Source of the DNA: Capitulum mitella
Lineage: Eukaryota > Arthropoda > Thecostraca > Pollicipedomorpha > Pollicipedidae
Length of the DNA: 64,000 nt
Assembly: GCA_030062745.1 (NCBI GenBank)
Contig: CP099839.1
Coordinates: 44,776,796 to 44,840,795 of the forward strand
Direction of reading: 5' to 3'
How positions within the stretch are numbered: the stretch's first letter is position 1; every line of letters begins with the position of its first letter. The position numbers and the translations under genes were made by a program. Below, in pieces: positions 11,901 through 24,900 of the stretch. The notes beneath the pieces were generated by a model that was given only the letters and a program-made list of their open reading frames with translations, was not told the DNA's origin and made no database searches.

Positions 11901-14900
11901 GACGGTCTCCTCAGTTTGTTGTTCCGTGCGCTACAAGAGGCTGCAGGTCTCCTCAGTTCGCTGTGCTGTACGCTACGAGAGGGCTAGCAATTTCCTCAGT
12001 TCGCTTTTCTGTGCACTGTAAGAGGGCGGGTGGTTTCTTCAGTTTGCTGTACGATATAACAGGGCTGGCGGTTCCCTCAGTTCCCTCTTTTGCGCACTGT
12101 AAGAGGGTTGATGATTTCCTCAGTTTGCTGTACTGTACGATATAAGGGGATTGGCAGTTCCCTCAGTTCTCTTTCCTGTGCAGTGTAAGAGGGCTGGCCT
12201 TTTCCTCAGTTTGCTGTACGATATCAGAGGGCTGACGGTTTCCTCAGTCCGCTGTTCTGTACACTGTGAGAGGGCTGCCTCGGGGAGGGGGATAGGGGCA
12301 GGACTCTCACAAAATAATGCAAATCGACATCCATCATGGATGTAGCCTCGTCCCGGAAATTGGGAGATGGGACAAATCGAAATCTGGGGGGACACTCACT
12401 CAATTTTTTTTCGACGGAAAACTGCGAAAAACGTTCATTTTCATACCGACATTGGGGGGACAAAGGCTCATTTCGCCAAAATTGGAGGGCCCCCCCCCCG
12501 GGTGGTTACACCCACGACGCGACTGGTCGTTATGTGCGCTGTTCGCTGGCGGTCGGTCTATAGGAGGGATGCGTGTCGTCCGGTCGGTATGTCAGTGGAC
12601 CCTGATGGCGCCATGTTAATCTGTTTGCGCTGTCAGGAGCAGGCCGTCTCTCAGAGGGCGTTCCCTGCCCTGCTGCCGGGGCCGGCGTCATGTCGAGCCG
12701 GCGGGCCGTCAGAGGTCGCCGCCCCGGCGAAGGACGGGTGGTGGACCGGCGATTAGTTTAGTCCGGCTGACGGTTACCTAAACAGCCAAATCTCCGACGC
12801 TTCCGGGCCGGTCGGTTGTATACATGAGGCGCTGGTGAAAGGCGAGAGGCAGCCACTGGTCAGCGCCGGGCAGCGGCCCCTCCGAACTCCCCCGGCCGTC
12901 TCCAGTTTCAGCGTTATCTGCGAGACAGCCCTGAATCGTGCGCTGCACGATACTGCGTGACAGAACAGGCACAATGCAAACACATGTATAATGACCGACA
13001 CCAAATAGAGACTTAAATTGTATTAGTTACACGTAATAACCTGAATGTTGTTGTTACGGTTACATAATGGGTTCATCTGTTGTCACAGTCGCCAAACACA
13101 GCAGCACAAAGACCGTTGACCGGTCAGCATACAAACATTGCCATTTCAGAAAGCTAGCTTGTCTGACGTCCGACAACGTACCGTGTAGGTCAGTAGCGGA
13201 GGAACTTCTGTGGAGATGGGGGAGGGGGGCAACCGTGATGTTTACTTCTTTTCTTTTCATGCACCGCCATAGGTTGAAGGTTAAATGTTGCCAAACTTAA
13301 GGGGCAACTACTCCCCGAAAGCCCGCCCCCTCCCCTTTCCTATGTCCGTGGTTTCCGTGTTTGTCCATGATGGTCATTTTGTCAGCCGCTAATAACGCAA
13401 TTAAACATGCTCGCTAGCCTTATTTTTTTTTTGGAGGGGGGGCTACGGGAAAGTTAAAGAGGGAACAGAGGCGCGTGCGAGAAAAAAAGAGCAAGGCAGT
13501 TTGAAAAGAGAAGATTGCTTCTACGTTTCCGAAAGGAAACTAACTTGCCATTAAAGCAATTTCGACGCTGGTTTCAAGAAAGCTGTTCAGTACTGGGTCT
13601 CGACCATTGTTAATCATCGTTTACACAGTTTCATTGGCACAACGTCTTTGTTATACGAACTTAGCTTAACATGTCCATGGAGATTATAGATAACATTACA
13701 GCATTTAAAGTTATAAATTGCTTTATACTGATATAGTCATGGCTAAATACGGCCATGGCTATAAACAATGGCGTAATTTGTTGTGCATAACAAGCAACCT
13801 TTTAAGTGATTCACAAATTCGGGAATTTATTCATTTTGTGATTCACTGGACAAGAAAGTGATTTTGATTTCATTCTGATTCACACTGGGAAGCAGAGAAT
13901 CGATTCGATCCTGATTCAAAGACCATGTTTAACTACAAGGAATCGATTCGTCTCACGATTCACGAATCGATACGCGATTCAATTTTCGCCAGATACCAAA
14001 AACTATGTTGTTTTATTTATTTTTGTCATTAATGCAACAGCCACATCGTGGATCCTGTCTTATCCCTAGGCCTGCTTCAGATTACAGAATATTATTAGGG
14101 AACAATGGTAAGATGAATCGGGTACTACATGACAGTTTTATGCTCGGTCGCAAAGCATCGTGTCCAAATTCAATTTGCGCTGAGTATCAAGATGTAAACA
14201 AATTCTGATATGCACTTACATTAATATCTTTGGTCAAGGTGAAGATAAAAATGTTTTTGAACAATCACCCACAAAAAGAGCTTCTTCTGTTTGTGATGAA
14301 CAGGAAATAACATCAGCAAGGGAAATATTTCATCTTCCATCATTTCATAGCTAGGATTTTCATTTCCAATCCTCATTTAATCATCTGCTTACAATGCGGA
14401 TAGACCTCATTACTATTATTATAAATGTTGTTATTAAATAGTCATTTATTAGGTAAACAGCGCACATTTAAACGAATCAGAATTAGTGAATCGATTGCCT
14501 TCATCGACTACCAAAAATTTTGTTAACCGATTCGATTCTGTTTCCTGATCCAAAAGGTAAATCAGATTCTGAGCATGGTTTATAGCTGTTGACTAAATAA
14601 TCGATTCCGATACTGATTCACAAATTTCGTAATTTAGGTCGATTCTGATTCGATTCTGAATCGCTTACAAATCTCATGATAATAAGATTGGCGTTAATCA
14701 AGCTTCATGCATTGATCATTGATGAAACGTGTGGACACTTGATCCACTGGAATGCTGGCTGGCGATACCAGTTTATTCTCGTTTTTTTTGCTTCTAAAAC
14801 ATGACTCACCGCTCCCCGTTTCAGTGCTCAACAAGCCTGTGTCATGTTTATTTTGAGTAATGATTGGATTCCCGTTTGCATGATTTTGCTGTGGGGGCAT

Positions 14901-17900
14901 GGCTCCCCCCTGTTCATACTCCCGTGAGTTTAGCTGTACGATCACGATCTGTACGGAAGCTGCTGCACCGTAAATCGTGCAGCAGCTTCCTTCACGCCAC
15001 TGCGGCCGTGGCGTGAAGCTGCTCCCAGTGGGCTCAGCTGCCTGTATCCAGTCCTCCTGCTGGCCGGCGGGCGGCGGTGTCCGTTCCTCCTCCGGCTGCA
15101 CGCCCGATCTCGGTCGTGTATACAGAACGCGAGGTGTCCTGACGGGCTAGACGGATGCGAGATAGCGGCGGCCTCCGGGGACATCTGCAGGCGGCGGCGC
15201 CGCCTGGCCCGGCGCGCGCCGACAGAAAAATAAACGCGGCTCATGTACCCTGACGGGTGGCGTCCGCGCGCGGCGTGCGCGGCGCGAGCTGGCGCCATTG
15301 TTCGTCGCTGGTCGGCCGGCGGCCGGTGGCGATGACCGGCGACCGACGGACGGGGTCGGGAGCCGATCTGCGGTCCCTGGGCGGCGGCGGAAATGGAACC
15401 AACTGACTCCGGCCACTGGTTGCTGTGCTGTTGTTGGTCTGGTCGGCGTGAGTTGCGGTTGGTTGGCGCGGTCGGCCAGAGATTGGCAGAGGGTGGCGGC
15501 GGTCACGGGACGGTGGAGACGGGTGACGGGCCGTTCATGGCATGACGATTGATGACCTGTCCAGAAGAGTGATAGCCCGTTCAGAGGAGTTTGTTGCATC
15601 GGAGCCTGATAAACCGTGCGCGACACGTGCTTATTGAAAGACCAAAGCGTTTGTCACGCGGCACAGCGGGGACCTGAACGCCGCAGCTGCCCGCGCCATT
15701 GCGTCCTCTAAAACACGTACGACCTCGGCCGTCCTCGTCAGGTGTTTGTTCTGCGTGCTCTCCCCGGCAATAATGGACCCAGTGTGATGCCTGGTGATCC
15801 GTCATCGGGTGGGATGGGGAGCCTGTCTGACGGAGAATTCCCTGCTGTTTGCTCATACTTGCGAAAACCATTGGCGTTCCCTCTTCCAGGCAACGCTCAT
15901 CTCCGTGTTTTGGAAGATAGGGCCGATTTCGAATTGCTCGTCTTTGCCCTTCGTCTACCCTGATACTTCGAGAGCTCTGACGTCGTGCTGGATCCATCTC
16001 ACGGGCAAACGCTTCGCGGGGGATGGTGACTCTGTCACTGGGCACAATTACCCGTCTCTAACTTGTAACCGGGTTTACATGAACACTGTCCTCCATCATC
16101 TGTCTGCATACGAGTGGGTACGAAATCAATGTTATTAAAACAAGTTGGCGTTTGAGGCGTTATCCAGTGTTTTGAGCTTTGATCTGAAGACAAACCTCGG
16201 CCCGCACCATGGACCCACCACCCTGCCACCTATCCGTTACCGACCGCCGGCGCGCCGTCGGCACCTACGCGTCGACCGGAGCGACCGGTCACCGAAGCGC
16301 GAGAGCACGATCCGACTCTGGGTGCTGACGGCTGCGTCTGGGAGCGGATTCAGACCAGGCAGCGATAGGATGGCTGGTCGGCAGGTCGCCGCGTCGTGCC
16401 CCAACTCCGATCCACGGGTGCGCCGTTCGCAATGCTGCTGAGAACAGCCTCTCGCCCTGGGTTTTGCCCATGGGTGCTTCATCATCTGGATTTACGGATT
16501 TCGTACGTTCTATGACAGCACTTAATTATTTCGGTGTGTTCGTGATCTTTAAAGACTACACACCGACCTTAAAGATTTTCTAGGATGATGTTAGAAATCA
16601 GAGCCAAAGCTACACAGAACTTATAGCGAGGACTTGGAACTCCACACCGATCGTGCAATTCCTTTAGCGGTTGATTTTGTGTCGAAAGCCGAGCGTGCCG
16701 CTAGAGATACGACATGGCTGTGTGGCAAGGCTCTCCAATGGTTAGTTGCCATCTGGCCCGAGGGCCAAATAGCGCGTGCCGGAGAGACTCGAACCTTTCC
16801 GACCAAGACGGGGACGTCAGCGTCCCATCTCAGCTCATCTCATCTCATCCCAACTCAGCCACCTATCGCGGTATGTCGCGCCACGTATTTTCGCCAACCA
16901 GCCTTTACCCAGTCTGATGACGTATTTTTTCAGTCTTGCATGGTCGTACGGGTTCATGGAAAGCCCGCGGGACGCGATATTGCTGTTTGGTTGATGAATA
17001 TCCTTTCGGAACCAAAAACTACGGTGACCACGCCGCAGAAGCACTACATTGGGGACGCTCTCCAGTGGGCGCCACCCTGCCTAACTGCGCCACCCAATTA
17101 TCTCCTAAGTCAGACAGACGGTTAAATAAAGACAAAGTTATAAAGACATGTTAAATAAATAAAGACATGATTGATAAAGACAGACAAAGGGTATTTTCTG
17201 AAAGGGCCAGCGTGGCTGCAGATTCGATCCATTCTTCTTCCTCCTTATGAGAGGTAAAAACGTGTGGTGGGTCCGTGAAGTTTCAGTGCAAGTATGAAAT
17301 AATTTTCTGCCTTGTGTTACCCGTGTATAACTGTGCTATCAATACCGTCAAATAAAATTGTTCCTACACAGTGCCTCCGTTGTGGAATTACGCTTCCCAA
17401 CTGACCAGAACGAAGGTGATAGGTTAACTGCGGCACGTTCTTTATCCGCGACTAGTTTTGTCATGGTAGAGCCATTGCCCCCTTTGCGCCACCATTTGCA
17501 GGGCCTTATTGCGCCAGTCGCACAATCGGGGCAGGACTAGCTAACGGTGTGCTGATGGTTGTTCCAGTGTTTCGCACGTTTCTGGGACCCATTTAAAACG
17601 ATAATCACAGGGGAGGATTTCGGCTGCGGAGGGAACACCTTGAGAATGAAGCAGAAATGTCGTCAGAGCCAAAGGGCTGCAGCCCTTAGCCGTCTCCTCC
17701 CCCTCCCCCCTTGCGGAGCCCGTTCAGCTCCTGCCGTCTACTGGCCGCGTAAACGAACGTAAAACATCATTTTCTGTCATTCACCACATAATCAGGGCCC
17801 CAAGTTTCGCAGGTAGCCCCAGGCCAAGAATCCTGGTGAGACCCTAGGAACGAGGACCCAGGGGTGTTGATTTCTGCACATGATTAGGGGATCGAACCGA

Positions 17901-18878
17901 GGGCACGACAACCTAACCTCCTCAAATGCGAGTTTCTCAACGGATTTAACCCACTTTACTTTGACCAACGAAAATTTACAATTGTGTTGTTGCTGTTTAT
18001 CAAACAGAAAGTTACATTTACATTTACATCCCCATGTACATAGGCATACATGGTATACATATATATAGGTATATATACATACGCATATATGTATAGAGAT
18101 GGATAGCTAGATAGATAGACAGATAGAAGATAGAAAGATGGATAGATACACCGCTTTGGACTTTATTCTCTACTTTCTGCCTATCTCTTATCCACTGCGG
18201 CAGTTGTTTTCGTTAATATTACTCAGTTCCCTTTAAAATCGGCAGAAAATATTAGGGTCCAAAATGGGGGGACCCAAATCGACATTGGGCGGGTAAGGGT
18301 CCTCTAAAAAAATCACAAATCGGGATCCCTGCGAGGACCCCCTACCAATCTTGCGGGTAAATGTGTTCCGGATTTTAGTCAATTCTTTTAGAAGGGGTGG
18401 CTCGCCGCTGACCGCACTCACTGTACCCTTAGGAGCCAGGTGACCTTGATGCGCCCTTCTCCATCGGGGGATTTACTTGCCACTGCAGGAATTTGCTCCC
18501 TAATTGACGGCTTCAGTGGGCCCTGGATGGGGAGAATGCACACTTTTCATACTCCAAAACTCCTTCCATTTGGGCGACCTTATTTCTACGTCTAGGAAAC
18601 ACAGGACTGTTGTGTTTTCGGGTTTAAGAGGGAAACATTTGCAGATTACAAGAAGGGTCTGGACACCAAAACAGGGGTGTCGATCTACATTCTTTTGAGA
18701 GGGCTCTGGTCCATCCAATGTTGATTTGGGCCTCCAAATATTTTCTGCCGGTTTTAAAGGGAAATGAGTAAGAATAACGGAAAGAACGGTCGCGATAGAT
18801 AAGACACTGGCTGAAAGTAAAGAATAAAGTATGAAGCGATGTATCTACCTTTCGATTTTCTTTTTCATATACGCATAT

Positions 18879-18912
<34 letters not shown>

Positions 18913-21900
18913 GTGTTTTCTATATATATATATATATATATATATACATGGAAATAAATGAATTTTTAATTTGATAAAACGTAACAAAAAATTCACAAAT
19001 TTCCGTTGGTCAAACTAAAGCGGGTTTAATCCGTCGAGAAACCTTCCTTTGGGGGGAGGTTAGGTTGTCGGGCCTTCGGATCGCTTCCCCCCAGTCCTTT
19101 ACGGAAATTGGCACCCTTGTCCCAAACTCACTGAAGCCTATGTAGCCACCTCCACGGGACTGCCCAGCATCTTGTCGGGTTCTGGGTACCTCCCCGACCT
19201 GTCTGCAAGTATTGGCAAAAAGAATAAACGTGAAACTGTCCATAATATATCAGTTAGTGGTTTATTATACATTTTGCCGCCGCAAACTACCAGGAACTCC
19301 GTAGCATTTCTACGGTGGCGCAATTAGGCACCTCATGTGGTGCAAATATGGCAGGGTTGCCTTAATTGCGCCTTTCGCAGCATCCTGCCAGAAACTGAAT
19401 AGCAAATAGTAGACCAGGAATGAGGTTTTTAGACACCAGATATAATGGCGGTCAAAGACCAGAGAATGCATATGAGAAAGAGATGACAATTTTTCCCATA
19501 TCATAGTCACAGTACCCGTTTTTCGAAAAGGTGGCGCAAATTGGGTAGCTTCCCATACCCGCACAAGCATGTAGTGTACGGATAAATGTGTCCTATGGAT
19601 TTTGTCCTCATGTTTAAATTCGTATTTGATATCTCTGGGTTCACACGCAACTGCCTTATCGCTCAGATATGCTGGGCATGCGACGCAGCACCAGTTTCGC
19701 ACCATGACAGTTCTTTCTTGTTGTAACGTGCACGATGTTAAAGGCGACAGTCATTCGATTCGTCGTTAACTTACCATGCACGACATTTTCAGCAACTACT
19801 GTCCAATGATGGTGGACAAACGGGTCACCTGCAGGGAGCAGAGCGGCACGGAGGAATACGTCACCCGTGACCCGCGCTGTTATCGGACACGCAACTACAA
19901 CGACTGCAAGAATGTGTGGGTATGCGCGCCATTGGCGTCAAGCGATGAACATTCGCCTGTGTTGTGGCGCGCCTCACAAGAAAAAAAAAATACTAGGAAA
20001 ATCATATAGAACGTACATCATTGCATTGCCGTACAGCTCGATACAGTCTACAACATAATGGCGGTCTGGCACACTGTGACGCACGCCGTCCCGCGAGAGC
20101 CATTGGGATGTTCGGTCTGAATGAATACTACTCTCGTTTCCCGAGAAGCGCCAGACAACGTCATTGCAGAGGGCGTCGATTGGTATTCTTTTGCAGGGGC
20201 CATGCTCCCCTAATGTAGATCTTGACCCCTCCTAAAGTGGTTTTCCCCTTTCCATATTTTCTGCTGGCTTTACCAAGGGGCTCATAGTTCGTTATTTGGT
20301 GAATGATAACCAAATTAAAAATAAGAATAGAAATACGCATTGCCGTCGATCAAAATAAAGTGCGCTAAATCCGTCCGGAAACTCGCATTTGGGATGAGGT
20401 TTAGTTGTCAGACACTCGGTTCGCCCGGTCCCCCAGTCATTTACACAAAAGGACACTCCTGCGTCATCAGAATGGTTTCGTTCATTTAAACAGAGGATGG
20501 AAGTCTTGCGCCAGGTCAGCTAGAAAGGAACGATTTCTGCCTCAAGATCAAGGCCAAGTCCGATCTATTTCGATCGGACTTGGCCTTGGCACAAACTTAC
20601 CGTACTCCTGACGAGAAACTCAAGCGTCATTTGACAGTGGTGTAGTGGTCAGAAGTAAGTTTACTGGCTTTCAGCCTCTTTGTTGTCTCCCTTGGATTCG
20701 TACCAAGTACTGCTTTTAGTTAGATTCTAATGTGGACGATCCACTAGCCCGTTTTCATTTTATGCATTTATTTTTTATTGTTGTTTTCTTTCCTAGCACC
20801 GACTGTTGAAATTTGCCAGGGTCCCTTGTTAACGGAATTGGTTAATCCAAGAGGGCTTTAACACAAGGCGTCTGCGCGTCTGGATAGATAGAACTGTGAA
20901 CTGGGAACACTCCTGGCTGCCTGTGGGCGGGCAGAAAAATTCAGCGGTGACGACACATGTTAGCGGAACTGCCAATAGACGATTTTCAACAGATCGTTTG
21001 ACGTGTATTCTTAGTAATACCCCGAATACGTAAACGTTGTTTCGCTGCCCATTTCTGTGGAGGAAAAGGCACGGGGGAATCAGGTAATATCGGACGCATA
21101 TTTAAAATCGGTTGTAGTTAATTTCCAGGTAGGCCCAAGTTAATCAAAAGACATTCAAATGAAAGGCCACCTTCACATCTAAAATGTGACCGCTTTAATT
21201 GCTGCCGTTAGCATTCATTTAGCAGCAATCATTTTTTTAAAAGTAAATTCTGAATCTGGGTCATTTCGGACGACGCTCGGTAATTTCAGCCTGCCGTCCA
21301 AATTTACCCGATCCATGTCTGATTCAAACAGTGCCAGCTGATACTAAGCTGAAATTTCCTTTGTCAGTCACAAGCTAGGTATTTACTCCCATGCCAGCGT
21401 CCCTCCGTCTTTGCCACTGCAGTGGGCTTGCCGTGCCACCGCTGCTGTGGTGTCGTCGGGCACCAGAAGTTGCCTGGTCGATTCGTTGTGGCACTTCTGC
21501 CAACCGACCAGTTCTTACATGCTGCCGTGAATTTCTGTTAAAAAAGTGGCTTTGATCAAAATACATTTCGTTGCACACATCAAAGCACAAGTTTCGGGTA
21601 TTCAGGTATTATCGGACAGTGTCCAATATTATCAGAAAGGAGGTGCCTTAAAAGGTGCGGCGTGATGAGAAGGCAGACGGTTTCAGCCATTTAACGTTAC
21701 TTCTAAGATAAAGTAAATGCACGAATATAGTGTAATGTGATAACTGCGCACACTGCTACTTGCGGATTGTTCATTGACAGGTGGCAGGAAATCCGAAATA
21801 AAAAAAAACAGAAACAGTGAATGCAAAGAAAAAAATACCTACCTGGGACCTGCATCTCCTCGTACGCGCAACGCGACAAAAGGGAACATGGGATTTTTGC

Positions 21901-24900
21901 AAGTTCCCAAAAATAATATTTTGGAGGTGAGCCTAACCATGGCGACGACATGAGGGTGTCCGAAATTACCCAACGTTCGATATTACCCAAATCTACCCTA
22001 CCCAAAAACATTGTAGGCCACAGGACAAAGCTGTGCCATGTCAGGCACGTAGCCAGGACTTCCCTCAGCGAGAGGGCAAACGTCATACTTTGTCATACAC
22101 CATTGGCATATGACGAGGTTTATAGGAAAAAACAGCATTTTGGCGTATTTGACCTCGTATTTAACCCACCGGAATACATATAATTTTTATTTTTGAAACA
22201 TATATATGACCACTATTCCGTATTCGTGCGAAATCCCTGTATATTTAGTGTAGACCTCTTGGCCCAGAGGGGGGTCATGGCTTTGATGGCCGTCCCCCTG
22301 GCTGCGTCCCTGCGCCATGTTGATGTTTTAAGCCGCCATGTTTTATCGAGAGCTGAGAACGCCGCGAAAAAATGCGGATAATGTTTGACTTCTTTGAGCA
22401 GCCTGTTACCGTTTCTGATGAACAGCTGAGTTCCAAGGACGATCATTGACGATTAATTGGAAGTTATGACTGTATCTTCACGGCTGTGAACTGACCATTC
22501 ACAGGACTCTCACCCGACCACGATACGTGCTAACCTATAAAACGGTGAAGGACGTAGGATTCGGCTGCTGTCCCGGCTTCGAGGGGCCGCAGTGCAGGGA
22601 AGGTAAGTGGCTCCGAAAAATGAGAAAAGCACGACATGAAAACGTCTCCTTTTTGACATCGCCATTGCTGACATAAGACCCATTTGCACTCCAGGTGATA
22701 TTGACTATTCCTGTCCTGGTGACACGTGGTGAGATGTTCAGCGCTGCGGAGGTGATTTTGCGCAGGCCGGCATGAGTGCGTCCGTCCGCAGTTGCAGCCA
22801 TGTGCTGAAGACTACGCAGTGCACTATCGGTAACATCACATCAGTCAAGAAGGCCGCAGTGAGACATGGGGTCTCATTGAAGCAGAAGCACAGTTCATGA
22901 CATCTGCATAGCCCTCAAGGGGTGTCGATTTGTATTCTTTTGGAGGGTTCTGGCCCACCGAATGTTGATCTGGGCTCCCCAATGTTGGGTTGACCTCCCA
23001 CAATATTTTCTGCCGGTTTTAAAGGGAGATGAGTAATAATAACGAAAAGAACGACCTGTACCTATATACAACCTGTAAGACGTGTAACGACCTGCACCTA
23101 TATACATGGAATAAAAGCATATTGCTTATAAATAGTAAGAACAAACTTATAAGTTTCCGTTGGTCGAAATCAAGTGGGCTATATCCGTTGAGAAATCTAC
23201 ATTTGGGGAGATTAGGCCGTCGGCCTTTGTATCGCCTCCCAATCATTTACAGAAATCGGCACCCCTGCCTCAATGGCAGTAACTTCTGCCTACTGGCGCT
23301 GTGTTCCTCAGCCTGCTTCAACTGCACCGACTTCAGTGACCTGTTGAGCCGGCTCAAGACTCTGGAGGCCTACGTCGGAATGAGGACTCCCTCTTCACTG
23401 CCCGAATCCCCCGCAACTACCAGTAAGTTTGCGATTTGCAAACGATGTAGACAGGCCTGGGTGATCGGTTTTTTTTATCGGCGGCCTTCTATACGCCGTG
23501 GATAATCCCTAGGGAAAGTGTGGTCTGTGAAAGTTTTCCCTTCTGGTGTGGGAATGATTCCGTCGAAATGTCTTATTAAATGAACCCTTCCTGGGCTAGA
23601 TTCCTGAACAGATATTGAGGTTTTAAGGCGTTTTGTTTTATGAAACGGTCACAGACGTACATTTCGTTTTCAGGCAACATGACAAGCATTGAAGACCATT
23701 TCATGCGAATCTAAGGTCATCGGAAGCCATTTTAGGTCAAAAGTCGTAAGCTGTTCTGATAAACATCTATGACAGTTTCCCCTTTTCCATGTCCCTGGCA
23801 CGGCCCGTGCTGACATATACAAATAATGTAATACGATTTGTACTTCTTCAGCATAACAATGCTAGTAAAGGTTATGAACGTTTTTTAACTTTTAATTCAG
23901 TTTGTGAAAAACTTATCTTTTCAGTTTTTATTTTTAATCCAGTTTGTAAAAAAACTAATCTTTCCATTCTCGAAAATCTGTAAACGACTATGCATGTTCT
24001 CAAAATTTCAAACGTATGGACCATTGGTAGAAGGCCCATCCATAAGCCCTCGATTCATACGAATTTCATCAGAATCGGTCCATAAACAGCAGATTCTAAT
24101 AAGTCCAAAAATATCCCCCCTTTTAACTCTTTTGCCCCACGGTATGCACCCCTTTTTAAGATTTTCAGAACTTCCTTTACAAAATGTAGTTTACGTCATG
24201 GCAAACCGATGGCCGTTTGTTGCAATAAAATCGGACGTGTGGTTCTCGAGATCTCAGGGGGACCGAATCGACCCCACCCCCCGCCGGGAATCGGCCATAT
24301 AGTCGAGCCCTGCGGAAATGGGGTGGAAAGAGGGAAACCGACAAAATTTAAACGGAATCTCTTCTTCAGTTCCTTCAATAACGGACGCAACTGCATGGCG
24401 ACGGCCAACGTGTCACCGTCTTCCGTTCGGCACGTGGACGAGCCTGACGTTCCACTATGACGTGATATGAGGCCTTCCCTATCTCCTGTACTGACATGTG
24501 TTCTGCCTGCCGTCAGCTGAGCCCACAGAGGAGCTGCCCAGGCCAGCGCCACCCTCCCCAGCCGCAGGCCCACCCTCTACCCCGCCCAGGCCGCCGCCCA
24601 TCAACGGATGGCCGCACCTCCCTAGGCCGCCGTCGCCGCCGTGCGACTGCCCGCCAGGCCCGGCCGGACCGCCGGGACCGCCCGGTCTCGTGGGCCTGCC
24701 CGGTATCTCGGGACCGCCGGGACCAGCCGGACCGCCGGGACCGCGCGGACCTGAGGGTCTGCCCGGACTGAGCGGCCCGCCCGGACAGCGCGGCGAGCCG
24801 GGACCGTCCGGCCTGCCCGGTGAGATGCAGCTCAGCGCCGAATACCGGCTCAGAGCGACCGGAGTTCTCACATCGGCAGATCGGTCGTGGATTTGGATGC

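Noticed and set aside
11740-12278. Repeat protein with SVRCSVRYERA-like units
   Set aside because: Frame coherence follows the 40-45-bp minisatellite and breaks where unit length changes; no start, splice or domain evidence.
20631-20712. Functional tRNA-Glu gene
   Set aside because: The T-arm and anticodon loop fit, but acceptor and anticodon stems do not pair; annotated as a tRNA-like relic instead.
24479-24871. Minus-strand frame with Gly-Pro-rich collagen-like translation
   Set aside because: The reverse complement of GGN-CCN collagen codons also reads as Gly/Pro; splice sites and EMI context support the plus strand only.
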